Part shown: positions 27,050-36,424 of the stretch, piece after piece
Numbering within the stretch: position 1 is the first letter of the stretch
Layout of the letters: each line of letters begins with the position of its first letter
From: an uncultured Oscillospiraceae bacterium
GTDB lineage: Bacteria; Bacillota; Clostridia; Oscillospirales; Acutalibacteraceae
DNA length: 64,000 nt
Direction: 5' to 3'
Assembly: GCA_958366985.1 (NCBI GenBank)
Contig: CATXDC010000007.1
Coordinates: forward strand, 62,001-126,000
Notes under the pieces: generated by a model
Databases searched by the model: none
The model's input: the letters and a program-made list of their open reading frames with translations, nothing else
Told to the model about the DNA's origin: nothing
Position numbers and translations under genes: made by a program

Positions 27050-28957
27050 ATGAGCAATATCCCCTTTAATTCCCGTGATATAAAATATAAATATCCTTTC
27101 GGAGCTTTAAGCTGCGGCACAGAAGTAACGCTGAGGATAAATCTTCCCAGATACTTTCAGTGCAGCTATGCATTTCTTGTTATCCACCGTGACGACCTGT
27201 ATCAGCCCCACTGTATCCAAATGGAGTGGAACGGCATGGACGGCGACGACCACGAGTGGTGGAAAATAGTCTACACTCTTCCCGAAACCCCCGGCCTTTA
27301 CTGGTATCACTTTGAATATGAAACGCCCTATGGCAGAAGCTGTATCTTCAACAGCGGAAACGGAATAGGACGAATCGGCGGAGTAAGCGCAGATTTTCAG
27401 CTCACCGTTTATTCAAAGGATTTTACCGTTCCCCAATGGCTTCAGGGCGGGATTATCTATCAGATTTTCCCCGACAGATTTGCAAAATCAGTAACTCCTA
27501 AAAAGGATGTGCCCTCAGACAGAATTATCCGTGAAACATGGGGCGAGGAGCCTTACTGGAAGCCCAATGAACAGGGTAAAATTTTAAATAATGACTTTTT
27601 CGGCGGCGACCTAAAGGGAATAGAAGAGCATCTTTACAGACTAAAAGAACTGGGAGTCACCTGCCTTTATCTCAATCCCATTTTCAGAGCCTACTCAAAT
27701 CACCGCTATGATACGGGAGATTATTCTCAGATCGATCCACTCCTCGGAAGTGAAGAGGACTTTAAAAGTCTGTGCAAGGCCGCGGAGAAGCTGGGCATAA
27801 AAGTAATTCTCGACGGAGTTTTCAGCCACACGGGAGACGACAGCATTTATTTCAACAAATACGGTCACTACGGTGAAAGCGGAGCCTACCGTGACAAAAA
27901 CAGCCCCTATTATCAGTGGTACAAGTTTAGATTTTGGCCTGATGACTACCAGTCCTGGTGGGGAATTGAAACTCTTCCGGAAGTAAAAGAGGACTGCCCT
28001 GAATTTATAGATTTCATAACAGGAGAAAACGGCATTGTCCGCAAATGGCTCAGACTCGGAGCTTCCGGCTGGCGTCTTGATGTTGCTGACGAGCTGCCTG
28101 ACGTATTCCTTGATTCACTGCGAAAAGCCGCAAAGGAAGAAAAAAGCGACGCTTTGGTTTTAGGCGAAGTATGGGAGGACGCTTCAAATAAATATGCGTA
28201 TTCCAGCCGCAGACGTTATCTTTTGGGAAAACAGCTTGACAGCGTTATGAACTATCCCTTTGCGGGAGCCATACTCCATTATCTGAGAAGCGGCAATGCA
28301 GATTACTTTGCCCAGTCAATTATGACAATTCTCGAAAACTATCCCCCTCAGGTTATAAACATCCTCATGAACCACATCGGTACTCACGACACTGTAAGAG
28401 CAATTACCCTCCTTGCGGGAGAACAGTGCCGTGGCGGTGACAGACAGTGGCAAAGCGGCAGAAAGCTATCTGAGCTCCAGTATGAACAGGGTATACGCCT
28501 TATGAAAATGGCATCGGCAATTCAGTATACACTCCCCGGCGTTCCGTCCCTTTATTACGGCGACGAAGCGGGAATGGAAGGCTATCAGGACCCCTTTAAC
28601 AGAGGATGCTACCCATGGGGAAAAGAAAACAAGGAGCTTCTTAACTGGTATAAGCTTTTAGGCAGAATAAGGAACGCATGTCCCGCTCTTAAAGACGGAA
28701 ATTTTGAATCCATTTCATCGGGCAACAAATGCGTTGCTTTCTCGAGAGAAAAAGGCGAGGACGGAATACTCACCATCATTAACCGCAACGACTATACCCT
28801 TAACTTTATTTTCCCGCCCCAGTGGCAGTGCAGCGAATGTCTTACGGGAATTGAAGCGCAATATAACTACATTGACATGCCGCCTATGAGTGCAGCGATT
28901 TTGGGAAAAGGTCAGTGGGTTGAAGATCTTATAGAGGAGCTTTGCTCGGAAAAATAA
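27050..28957 (+). CDS. GH13 alpha-amylase family glycoside hydrolase
   Basis: Hydrolyses alpha-1,4/1,6-glucans. An N-terminal immunoglobulin-like carbohydrate domain (about residues 1-125, CBM34-like) precedes the barrel. GH13 regions are visible: DGVFSH (I), GWRLDVADE with the nucleophile Asp (II), LGEVWE with the acid Glu (III), and NHIGTHDT (IV). This order fits neopullulanase/cyclomaltodextrinase relatives. No signal peptide is seen, so it should act on imported maltodextrins beside GlgP. I chose the ATG at 27050 because AGGTGA sits 5 bases upstream; a GTG 9 bases earlier is less supported. Confidence 0.93.
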   Translation: MSNIPFNSRDIKYKYPFGALSCGTEVTLRINLPRYFQCSYAFLVIHRDDLYQPHCIQMEWNGMDGDDHEWWKIVYTLPETPGLYWYHFEYETPYGRSCIFNSGNGIGRIGGVSADFQLTVYSKDFTVPQWLQGGIIYQIFPDRFAKSVTPKKDVPSDRIIRETWGEEPYWKPNEQGKILNNDFFGGDLKGIEEHLYRLKELGVTCLYLNPIFRAYSNHRYDTGDYSQIDPLLGSEEDFKSLCKAAEKLGIKVILDGVFSHTGDDSIYFNKYGHYGESGAYRDKNSPYYQWYKFRFWPDDYQSWWGIETLPEVKEDCPEFIDFITGENGIVRKWLRLGASGWRLDVADELPDVFLDSLRKAAKEEKSDALVLGEVWEDASNKYAYSSRRRYLLGKQLDSVMNYPFAGAILHYLRSGNADYFAQSIMTILENYPPQVINILMNHIGTHDTVRAITLLAGEQCRGGDRQWQSGRKLSELQYEQGIRLMKMASAIQYTLPGVPSLYYGDEAGMEGYQDPFNRGCYPWGKENKELLNWYKLLGRIRNACPALKDGNFESISSGNKCVAFSREKGEDGILTIINRNDYTLNFIFPPQWQCSECLTGIEAQYNYIDMPPMSAAILGKGQWVEDLIEELCSEK

Positions 28958-28979
28958 AATTGGAAAGAAGTGTATCATT

Positions 28980-29405
28980 ATGAAAACTTCAGTAAGAAAA
29001 AATATTTCTGATTTACAGTACAGCCTTCACGATATGCGTGTAACTTCCATAAATTTTTCAAATGATACACTTATATTGGAGTTTCCCTTTGGAATTGTCT
29101 CCACAGAGAAACCGTGCAGGCAGACAGATGGAAGAGCTTTTGTAAAATTCGGAAACGTTGATCCTGATTTTTCTTATGTTTACATTATGAATTTCTGCGG
29201 AAATACAGGCTCTTTTACCGGAGAAAAACTTTCCCTAAAGGAATTTATTTCAGATTTTTCCGACAAGTCCTTTGAAGTAATAGATGAAACTTATGGATAT
29301 AATCTTTCAAAATTTTCCGGTTTCCTTTCAATAGATACAGATATCAGGGAATGTATTATAGAAATATATCATCTGGGAAATATGGAATATATAATAGAAG
29401 AGTGA
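28980..29405 (+). CDS. Hypothetical protein
   Basis: A 141-residue protein that I do not recognise. It is mixed alpha/beta in look, with an acidic C-terminus (IEIYHLGNMEYIIEE), no signal peptide and no membrane helix. The ATG at 28980 follows GGAAAGAAG and lies 22 bases after the GH13 stop, so it is probably co-transcribed. Its end is close to the MerR operator region. Function unknown. Confidence 0.75.
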   Translation: MKTSVRKNISDLQYSLHDMRVTSINFSNDTLILEFPFGIVSTEKPCRQTDGRAFVKFGNVDPDFSYVYIMNFCGNTGSFTGEKLSLKEFISDFSDKSFEVIDETYGYNLSKFSGFLSIDTDIRECIIEIYHLGNMEYIIEE

Positions 29406-29433
29406 TTTTAAGAAAAATAAAAAATTTTCATTT

Positions 29434-29482
29434 GTTACCCAAGGTAACCTATTGCTTGTTACCTTGGGTAATGTGCTATGTT
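29434..29482 (+). promoter_or_regulatory. MerR-type operator and promoter
   Basis: Two palindromes, GTTACCCAAGGTAAC (29434-29448) and GTTACCTTGGGTAA (29458-29471), together form a 14-bp inverted repeat with an 8-9 base gap. The second lies in a 19-bp spacer between TTGCTT (29452-29457) and TATGTT (29477-29482). That is the long-spacer layout used by MerR activators, so autoregulation of the adjacent merR-like gene is likely. Confidence 0.75.
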
Positions 29483-29503
29483 GACCTCAAGGAGGTGAAA
29501 TCT

Positions 29504-30238
29504 ATGTCAAAATATTCAAGCGGAGAGATTGCCGCACTGTGTAATGTATCGGTTCGCACTGTGCAGTACTACGACCGTCAGAATCTTTTCAAGCCCTCAG
29601 AAATCTCGGAGGGAGGCAGAAGACTTTATTCTGAGGAAGATGTAAAAAAGCTGAGGCTTATATGTATGTTCCGCTCTCTCGGGCTTTCTCTGAGCTGTAT
29701 TAAAGAAATTGTGGAAAACGGCAATGGGAACGAAATCCTTTTAGCTCTTTTGGAGGAACAGGAGATTAGGCTCAGCGGAGAGATATCCGAACTGCAAAAA
29801 CAAAAGGATGCAGTTGAATCGGTTAAAAGGGATATTAAAGAGTGCGGTTTTCTCACTGTCAATTCATCACAGGACATAGAGCACAGAATGAAAAGCAAAA
29901 AGACTTTAGGTAAGGTACACGGCATAATGCTGGCAGTAGGCATTATTATGGACATTCTTGAAATAATCGGTCTTATTCACTGGATAAGAACAGGAGATTT
30001 TCTGCCCTTTATTCTGCTTCTGCCGTTCATTATAGCCATGGGAATAGCCATTACCGCCATGTACTATAAGGCAACATCCTATATCTGCCCACACTGCAAA
30101 ACTGTATTTAAACCGAAGCTTAAATATTTTCTCTTCTCAGACCATACTCCCAAAACACGAAAACTCACATGTCCCCACTGCGGAAAGAAAGATTTTTGTG
30201 TAGAGACAAGTTCAAAAATCGCAAATTCAGAAAAGTAA
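29504..30238 (+). CDS. MerR-family regulator with membrane segments and zinc ribbon
   Basis: The 244-residue protein opens with a MerR winged helix (SSGEIAALCNVSVRTVQYYD, about 4-23) and a dimerisation helix to about residue 125. Two hydrophobic helices (about 145-165 and 170-190) follow, then a Cys4 zinc-ribbon-like part (CPHC near 200 and CPHCGKKDFC near 225). A MerR bound to membrane helices is not common and may sense a membrane-related signal. The ATG at 29504 with GGAGG just upstream is the clear start; a longer frame from 29351 runs through the operator and is not used. Confidence 0.88.
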   Translation: MSKYSSGEIAALCNVSVRTVQYYDRQNLFKPSEISEGGRRLYSEEDVKKLRLICMFRSLGLSLSCIKEIVENGNGNEILLALLEEQEIRLSGEISELQKQKDAVESVKRDIKECGFLTVNSSQDIEHRMKSKKTLGKVHGIMLAVGIIMDILEIIGLIHWIRTGDFLPFILLLPFIIAMGIAITAMYYKATSYICPHCKTVFKPKLKYFLFSDHTPKTRKLTCPHCGKKDFCVETSSKIANSEK

Positions 30239-30249
30239 ACTGAGAAATA

Positions 30250-30303
30250 AAACACCAGTTCCCCTGCCGGATAAAATCCAAAGCAGGGGAACTGGTGTTT
30301 GTT
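30250..30303. terminator. Bidirectional terminator with an 18-bp stem
   Basis: AAACACCAGTTCCCCTGC (30250-30267) pairs perfectly with its complement at 30283-30300, flanked by A and T tracts. It lies between the merR-like gene and the convergent AIM24 gene. Confidence 0.9.
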
Positions 30304-30324
30304 TGAAGGTAATTATAATTGGGT

Positions 30325-31098
30325 TTAAATATTGGGCATGTTGGCGCTGGGCATCATAAGGATTTTACCTGTGCCTCTGTAAACGTTTACAAGGCCCTCA
30401 CCGGAAGCCGCTGAACCGATAAGGGTTTTACCTGAACGCTCAACGGTGAAATTAAGTCCTGCGCTCCACGCAAGAGCAAGATTTCCGTCAATCTTCACTA
30501 CATCGTTTTCAAGGGTTATCTCGATAAGCTCATCTTTTGGACAGTCGGATTCAATACAGAATATTCCGTTTCCATTAAGGCTGAGATTGAAAAGTCCCTC
30601 ATTTCCCGCAGCAGCCGATGAAAGATTATTTCTCATAACTGTTTTATGCTTGAGGTTTGAATCACAGGCAAGGAAAAGTCCGTCATCAAGAACTACGCTT
30701 CCGCCCCATTCGGCAGTATCGAGAAGAATAAGATGTTTGTATGTAGGCTCAAGAACCAATGTGCCGTTGCCTTTGTATTCCGGCTTTATAGCTGATTCCT
30801 TGGTAACAGCTCCTCTGAACGCCTTTGACAGCAAATCTCCTGCGCTTTTGATTCCCGTGGTTGCGTTTACATTTCCCACTGACCACTGCATTGCTCCCGC
30901 CTGTACGGTAACACTTGCAACAGATACATTACAGATAAGCTGACGCTTTCTGATGTTCATCTTTGAAGAATAGTAAGCTGTTACGGCGCCTCTTGGCATG
31001 ACACTCAGATCACGCTGCCACTCTGCAATGGCAAATGGCCCCTTCTGGTCGATGATCTTAACATCATCGTTATCCGTAAAATTTGAAATTCTGTACAT
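30325..31098 (-). CDS. AIM24 family protein
   Basis: A 257-residue cytosolic protein of the AIM24/TIGR00266 family (beta-rich double-stranded fold). The late segment GEGLVNVYRGTGKILMMP is typical. Bacterial members are of unknown biochemical role; the mitochondrial namesake affects cristae organisation. It is preceded by a ribosome site GGAATG-like and stands alone, head to tail with the EEP gene 33 bases upstream on the same strand. Confidence 0.85.
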   Translation of the reverse strand: MYRISNFTDNDDVKIIDQKGPFAIAEWQRDLSVMPRGAVTAYYSSKMNIRKRQLICNVSVASVTVQAGAMQWSVGNVNATTGIKSAGDLLSKAFRGAVTKESAIKPEYKGNGTLVLEPTYKHLILLDTAEWGGSVVLDDGLFLACDSNLKHKTVMRNNLSSAAAGNEGLFNLSLNGNGIFCIESDCPKDELIEITLENDVVKIDGNLALAWSAGLNFTVERSGKTLIGSAASGEGLVNVYRGTGKILMMPSANMPNI

Positions 31099-31131
31099 TT
31101 AAATCATTCCTTTCAAGAATATATATTAAAT

Positions 31132-32043
31132 TTATTTTAAATTAAGACTTACAGACAGCGGAAAATGATCGCTGGGATAAACTCCGTCATATGTGGTCTG
31201 TACTACTTTATATTCGTTTACCGTAAAGCCGGTTTTGGAAACCATTACATAATCTATGCAGTCTCTGTCGAGAGCCTTTCCCCAGTTTTGATAAGTTGCA
31301 CTGGTCATTGTCTTTTCCGTCAGATATTTTACATCGTCAAAGCTTTCCCGTGCGCTGGTATAAGTTGCCGAATCTTCCTCGGCGTTTAAATCTCCCATAA
31401 GTATGGACGGCATACCGCCGAACTGTTCAATTTTATCAAGGACAACTTTTATTCCGTTAATGCGTGCTTTATCGCTCACATGGTCAAGATGTGTATTGAA
31501 CAGCGCAAATTCCTTTCCGCTGTCATTTTCTTTTAAGATAACATAACTGCAAATACGGTAGCAGGCTGCGCCCCAGTCCTTGCTCATTTCATCAGGGGTT
31601 TCAGAAAGCCAGAATGAACCTTTATCCACTAAGGTATATAAATCCTTTCTGTAAAAAACCGGGCATCCTTCGGCATTTACGAACTTATCACGGTAAGTGA
31701 TTACAGAATCATATTCGGGAAGAGATTCACACAGATAGGGATACTGGTATTTTGTACACTCCTGAAAACCGATAATCCCCGGATACTCTGACTGAATGTT
31801 TTTCATAACGAGATCGGCACGGTAGAACCAGCTTTTCTTTCCTAAATCCGTGGGATTTATGCACCTGAGATTACAGCTCATAACACGGATTTCACCGTCT
31901 TTAAGCTCTCTGTCGGAAGTGACAACTTCCATTTTGGAAGATTTGTAATGAGGATAGTAGAACATAAATGCACCTGAGAAACTCAAAACAGCGACCAATA
32001 ATATGCAAATTACGCTTATTGTAATTTTAACAGATTTTTTCAT
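31132..32043 (-). CDS. Membrane-anchored endonuclease/exonuclease/phosphatase-fold protein
   Basis: About 303 residues. An N-terminal signal anchor (KKSVKITISVICILLVAVLS) is followed by an extracytoplasmic EEP domain. EEP hallmarks are GFQECT, NTHLDH, MGDLNAEED and the closing SDHFPLSV, giving the metal-binding and catalytic residues. Relatives cleave DNA, sphingomyelin, phosphoinositides or sugar phosphates, so the substrate is open. I chose the ATG at 32043 after AGGGGTGAT; a GTG 30 bases upstream gives an unlikely extension. Confidence 0.88.
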   Translation of the reverse strand: MKKSVKITISVICILLVAVLSFSGAFMFYYPHYKSSKMEVVTSDRELKDGEIRVMSCNLRCINPTDLGKKSWFYRADLVMKNIQSEYPGIIGFQECTKYQYPYLCESLPEYDSVITYRDKFVNAEGCPVFYRKDLYTLVDKGSFWLSETPDEMSKDWGAACYRICSYVILKENDSGKEFALFNTHLDHVSDKARINGIKVVLDKIEQFGGMPSILMGDLNAEEDSATYTSARESFDDVKYLTEKTMTSATYQNWGKALDRDCIDYVMVSKTGFTVNEYKVVQTTYDGVYPSDHFPLSVSLNLK

Positions 32044-32114
32044 ATTATCACCCCTCTTTTGAGTATATATCACAATTCTCCCAAAAGGTCAACGGATTTA
32101 AAGAAATTTACTTC

Positions 32115-32144
32115 AAAAAATTAAGGACGGCTTTTGCCGTCCTT
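32115..32144 (-). terminator. Terminator of the arginine operon
   Basis: AAGGACGGC (32123-32131) pairs with GCCGTCCTT (32136-32144) around TTTT; on the minus strand it is followed by AATTTTTT. It lies 22 bases after the argF stop. Confidence 0.9.
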
Positions 32145-32165
32145 TAGGATTTATATAAACTATTC

Positions 32166-33074
32166 TCAGTCCTCCATGAGCTTTACGAGAACTGCTTTCT
32201 GTGCGTGAAGTCTGTTTTCTGCCTCGTCGAAAATCTCATCTGCATGAGCTTCAAAAACCTCAGCGGTGATTTCCTCGCCTCTGTGAGCCGGCAGGCAGTG
32301 CTGTACCATGCAGTCTGCCTTTGCAACTGAAAGAAGTTCATCGTTTACCTGATAGATTCCCTCAAATGCCTTGCGGCGCTGCTGTGCTTCGCCCTCCTGA
32401 CCCATTGATGACCAGACATCGGTAAAGATAACATCTGCATCCTTTGCTGCCTCTTTGGGATCACGGCAAAGGGTGAAGTTACCAGTGGGAACAGCGTAAT
32501 TAAGCACATCCTCATGGGGCTCATATCCCTCGGGGCAGGCAACGCTGACAGTCATGCCCATTTTAAGTCCGCCTACAATAAGGGAGTTTGCCATATTGTT
32601 TCCGTCGCCGATATAGCACATCTTAAGTCCCTGAAGCTTGCCCTTATGCTCTCTTACAGTGAGAAGGTCTGCAAGAACCTGACAGGGATGACAGAAATCA
32701 GTAAGACCGTTAATAACAGGAATTGAGCCGTATTTTGCAAGGCTTTCAACTTCACTCTGTTCAAAGGTTCTTATCATAATACCGTCAATATACCTTGAAA
32801 GTACCCTTGCTGTATCTTCAACAGGCTCTCCTCTGCCTATCTGTAAATCGGATGCGCTGAGAAACAGTGCGTATCCGCCAAGCTGATACATACCTGTTTC
32901 AAAGGAAACACGGGTTCTTGTAGAAGCTTTCTGGAAAATCATACCTAAAGTTTTGCCCTCAAGGCGATGGTGCTTAATGCCGTTTTTCTGCTCGTATTTG
33001 AGCTGGTCGGCAAGATTCAGAAGCTCGGTTATTTCCTCAGTTGTAAGGTCGAGCATTTTAAGAAGATGCTTCAT
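32166..33074 (-). CDS. argF: Ornithine carbamoyltransferase
   Basis: Makes citrulline from ornithine and carbamoyl phosphate. The carbamoyl phosphate motif STRTR, the HPCQ motif, and HCLPAHRG near the C-terminus are all present in 302 residues. It is the last gene of the arginine operon, 15 bases after argD. Carbamoyl phosphate synthase is not in the window. Confidence 0.97.
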   Translation of the reverse strand: MKHLLKMLDLTTEEITELLNLADQLKYEQKNGIKHHRLEGKTLGMIFQKASTRTRVSFETGMYQLGGYALFLSASDLQIGRGEPVEDTARVLSRYIDGIMIRTFEQSEVESLAKYGSIPVINGLTDFCHPCQVLADLLTVREHKGKLQGLKMCYIGDGNNMANSLIVGGLKMGMTVSVACPEGYEPHEDVLNYAVPTGNFTLCRDPKEAAKDADVIFTDVWSSMGQEGEAQQRRKAFEGIYQVNDELLSVAKADCMVQHCLPAHRGEEITAEVFEAHADEIFDEAENRLHAQKAVLVKLMED

Positions 33075-33089
33075 TTTAAGTCAGTCCTT

Positions 33090-34265
33090 TCAGTTGTTTT
33101 CTATTACGCTTTTGAGTATTTCCATACCCTCATCAATTTCATCATAGGTTATTACAAGAGGAGGAAGGAAACGGAGAAGTGTCTTTGCAGTGAGAACAAG
33201 AAGCCCCTTTTCCACGCACTTTGCCGCAACGTCGGCAGCAGTTCCATTTTCCAGCTCTGCACCCAGCATAAGTCCCTCGCCTCTTACAGACTTGATGCCG
33301 TCTATTTTAAGAAGCTGAGATTTGAAATACTCTCCCTTTGCCCTCACCTTTGTGAGAAATTCGGGAGTGAGTCTTTCGAGAACCTGCAAAGCACCGGCAC
33401 ATACTACGGGATTTGCTCCGAAAGTTGTACCGTGAGTTCCCTTTGTGAGAACATTGGCGCATTTTTCACCGGCAAGACACGCTCCTATGGGAAGTCCTCC
33501 GCCAAGGCCTTTGGCACTGGTGAGAATATCCGGTTTTACTCCGAAATGCTCCCATGCATAAAGTTTTCCGGTTCTGCCGACGCCTGTCTGAACTTCGTCG
33601 AAAATAAGAAGAATATCCTTTTGGGCCAAAAACTCAGCAGCGGCTTTTACATACTCTTTATCGAGGGGCATTACTCCGCCCTCGCCCTGAATGGGCTCCA
33701 TTACAACGGCGCATACTGTATCATCAACAGCCTCTTTGAGAGCTTCAAGGTTATTTGCCTCGGCATATGCAAAGCCCTCAGGGAACGGGAAAAAGTAGTT
33801 ATGGAAAACATCCTGACCTGTTGCCGCAAGGGTTGCCATAGTTCTGCCGTGGAATGAGTTAACAAGTGTGATGACCTTTCCTCTGCCCTCACCGTAATGG
33901 TCAAAGCTGTATTTTCTTGCTATTTTAATGGCGCATTCGTTTGCCTCAGCTCCTGAGTTGCAAAAGAGCACTTTCTCAAAGCCTGCCATCTCGCAGAGCT
34001 TTTCCGCAAGGAGGGCAGAAGGTTCATTATAGTAAAGGTTTGAAATATGCTGAAGCTTTGCCGCCTGTCCTGCAACTGCATCTACCCATGCGGCATCTGC
34101 GTAACCCAGAGAGTTTACACCGATTCCGCTAGTGAAATCTATATATTTCTTGCCTTCACTGTCCGTGAGGGTTGCGCTCTTTCCCTTTTCAGGAGCGGCA
34201 TTAAACCTGCCGTAAGTCGCCATAAAGTATTTATCGGCTTTTGCCTTTATTGTTTCAAAATCCAT
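33090..34265 (-). CDS. argD: Acetylornithine aminotransferase
   Basis: Pyridoxal-phosphate enzyme that makes N-acetylornithine from the semialdehyde with glutamate; 391 residues, class III aminotransferase. The cofactor lysine lies in TSAKGLGGGLPIG and the cofactor aspartate in LIFDEVQTGVGR. It is 21 bases after argB in the operon. Confidence 0.97.
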   Translation of the reverse strand: MDFETIKAKADKYFMATYGRFNAAPEKGKSATLTDSEGKKYIDFTSGIGVNSLGYADAAWVDAVAGQAAKLQHISNLYYNEPSALLAEKLCEMAGFEKVLFCNSGAEANECAIKIARKYSFDHYGEGRGKVITLVNSFHGRTMATLAATGQDVFHNYFFPFPEGFAYAEANNLEALKEAVDDTVCAVVMEPIQGEGGVMPLDKEYVKAAAEFLAQKDILLIFDEVQTGVGRTGKLYAWEHFGVKPDILTSAKGLGGGLPIGACLAGEKCANVLTKGTHGTTFGANPVVCAGALQVLERLTPEFLTKVRAKGEYFKSQLLKIDGIKSVRGEGLMLGAELENGTAADVAAKCVEKGLLVLTAKTLLRFLPPLVITYDEIDEGMEILKSVIENN

Positions 34266-34286
34266 TTCATCAAGTCCTTTTTATAA

Positions 34287-35147
34287 TTAAAGGAACATTG
34301 TTCCTATACCTTCATCGGTAAGCATTTCCATAAGTATTGAGTGAGGTATGCGTCCGTCGATAATATGGGCTCTGTGAACGCCTCTTCTGACAGCTTCCAC
34401 ACAGCAATCAATTTTCGGAATCATACCGCCGCAGATAACTCCCTGATTTTTAAGAGCCTGCACTTCACTGACGTTTACAACGGAAATAAGGGTGCTTTCG
34501 TCGTCCTTATCTCTTAAAAGTCCTCTTACATCGGTCATCAAAAGGAGCTTTTCCGCATGGAGCGCTGAGGCGATTTTTGCCGCCGCAGTATCTGCATTGA
34601 TGTTGTAAACCTCTCCGTTTTCTCCCCCTGCGACAGTTGAGATAACGGGTATATATCCCTTTGAAATGACGTCCGTTACGGGAGTTACATCAACGTCGGT
34701 GATTTCACCTACAAAGCCCAGTTCGCCCTCTCCAAGCTGCTTCGCTTTGAGAAGTCCGCCGTCAAGGCCGCAAAGGCCGATTGCCTTTCCCTTATGTGCT
34801 CCCAAAAGCTGCACAAGGCTTTTATTGACTTTACCGGCAAGAACCATCTGAACAATATCAACGGTTTCTTCGTCAGTGTATCTAAGACCGTTTACGAATT
34901 TGCTCTCCTTGCCGATTTTTTTAAGCATATCGTTTATTTCGGGACCGCCGCCGTGTACGAGGACAACGTTTATGCCTACAAGAGAGAGAAGAACTATATC
35001 GGTCATAACCGCTTCTTTAAGCTCTTCGTTTATCATTGCGTTTCCGCCGTACTTTATAACTACGGTTTTATTGTAATATTTCTGAATATAGGGCAAAGCC
35101 TGCACAAGGACATTTGCCCTGTCCTGATTTTCTATATTTTCAAGCAT
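34287..35147 (-). CDS. argB: Acetylglutamate kinase
   Basis: Phosphorylates N-acetylglutamate. Nucleotide and substrate sites are seen as KYGGNAM near residue 33 and the glycine-rich VLVHGGGPEIN; 286 residues, normal length. The N-terminal helix found in arginine-inhibited hexameric forms seems present (residues 1-22), so feedback inhibition is plausible. It follows argJ by 31 bases. Confidence 0.96.
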   Translation of the reverse strand: MLENIENQDRANVLVQALPYIQKYYNKTVVIKYGGNAMINEELKEAVMTDIVLLSLVGINVVLVHGGGPEINDMLKKIGKESKFVNGLRYTDEETVDIVQMVLAGKVNKSLVQLLGAHKGKAIGLCGLDGGLLKAKQLGEGELGFVGEITDVDVTPVTDVISKGYIPVISTVAGGENGEVYNINADTAAAKIASALHAEKLLLMTDVRGLLRDKDDESTLISVVNVSEVQALKNQGVICGGMIPKIDCCVEAVRRGVHRAHIIDGRIPHSILMEMLTDEGIGTMFL

Positions 35148-35178
35148 CCTAACACCCGCCTAAAATCAGACACCCTTA

Positions 35179-36396
35179 TCAGGTTCTGTAATCGCCGTTT
35201 ATTTTAACGTAATCATAAGTGAGATCGCAGCCGTAGGCACAGGCCTCAGCTTCGCCGTCCATAAGGGTTACATCAATTGTAATTTCATCCTCAGAGAGAA
35301 CCTTTTTAGCAATCTCCTCGCTGAACTCGATTCCTGCACCCATACGGCAGACTTCACATTCTCCTGCCGCTGACTTAAAGGAAACTCCCGCCTTTGTAAC
35401 GTCAATATCTGCGCCGCAGTAACCCATAGCGCAAAGAACACGTCCCCAGTTGGCGTCTGAGCCGAACATTGCCGCTTTTACAAGAGCGGAACAAATTACG
35501 CTTTTAGCTACTTTTTTAGCTGTCTCTTTATCCTTTGCGCCTTTAACAGAGCACATTACAAGCTTTGTAGCTCCCTCTCCGTCCTTTGCCATTGCTCTTG
35601 CAAGGCTGATGCAGATATCTTTGAGAGCTGCGGCAAGCACCTTGAAACTTTCGTTTTCGCTGTCTATATACTCATTTTCGCAAAGACCTGAAGCCAGTAC
35701 GCAAACTGTGTCGTTTGTAGAGGTATCTCCGTCAACGCTGAGCATATTGAAGCTGTCGGAAACTGCTGCTTTAAGAGCAGCCTGAAGCATTTCCGGGGAA
35801 ATATTGCAGTCGGTGGTGATAAATCCCAGCATTGTAGCCATATTGGGATGTATCATGCCTGAGCCCTTTGAAATTGCGCCAATTTTGCATTCTTTGCCGC
35901 CCAGTTCAAAGGACACTGCAAACTCTTTTTTTACTGTATCGGTAGTCATAATTGCCTGAGCTGCGCTGTCGGAACCGTTTTCGGAAAGTCCCTTTACAAG
36001 CTCATCAATGCCTTTCTCAATAGGCTCAAGGCTCAAAGGCTGACCAATAACACCTGTTGAAGCGACTACCATGTTTTCCGGGGAAATACCAAGAGCATCG
36101 GCTGCTATTTTACCCATACCCACAGCTTTTTCCATTCCGTCTGCGTTGCATGTATTGGCAATGCCGCTGTTGCAGATAATCGCCTGAGCCTTGCCGTCTT
36201 TAAGATTTTCCTTAGTAAGGGTTACGGGAGCTCCGCAGACAAGGTTCTGAGTATAAACGCCTGCGGCAGTACATTCCTTTTCGCAGTAAATAAGGGCAAG
36301 GTCCTTTTTTGATTTATTCTTTCTAATTCCGCAGTGTATACCGTTTGCTTTAAATCCTTTAGGAGCGGTTACGCCGCCGTCTATGTATGTTATCAT
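35179..36396 (-). CDS. argJ: Bifunctional glutamate N-acetyltransferase/ornithine acetyltransferase
   Basis: Recycles the acetyl group from acetylornithine to glutamate. The 405-residue precursor self-cleaves before Thr in the segment HPNMATMLGFI to give alpha and beta chains. The acetyl-transfer site GDTSTNDTV is in the C-terminal part. Its presence means the cyclic acetyl pathway is used, matching the absence of argA and argE here. It lies 28 bases after a small membrane gene. Confidence 0.96.
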   Translation of the reverse strand: MITYIDGGVTAPKGFKANGIHCGIRKNKSKKDLALIYCEKECTAAGVYTQNLVCGAPVTLTKENLKDGKAQAIICNSGIANTCNADGMEKAVGMGKIAADALGISPENMVVASTGVIGQPLSLEPIEKGIDELVKGLSENGSDSAAQAIMTTDTVKKEFAVSFELGGKECKIGAISKGSGMIHPNMATMLGFITTDCNISPEMLQAALKAAVSDSFNMLSVDGDTSTNDTVCVLASGLCENEYIDSENESFKVLAAALKDICISLARAMAKDGEGATKLVMCSVKGAKDKETAKKVAKSVICSALVKAAMFGSDANWGRVLCAMGYCGADIDVTKAGVSFKSAAGECEVCRMGAGIEFSEEIAKKVLSEDEITIDVTLMDGEAEACAYGCDLTYDYVKINGDYRT

Positions 36397-36424
36397 CTTT
36401 ATTTCACATCCGTTCGCCTTAAAA

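Noticed and set aside
29351..29503. Upstream extension of the merR-like frame
   Set aside because: It runs through the operator and promoter; the strong GGAGG site is at the ATG 29504.
32967..33857. Plus-strand open frame of 296 codons across argF and argD
   Set aside because: Both arginine genes are well conserved on the other strand; no promoter or ribosome site.
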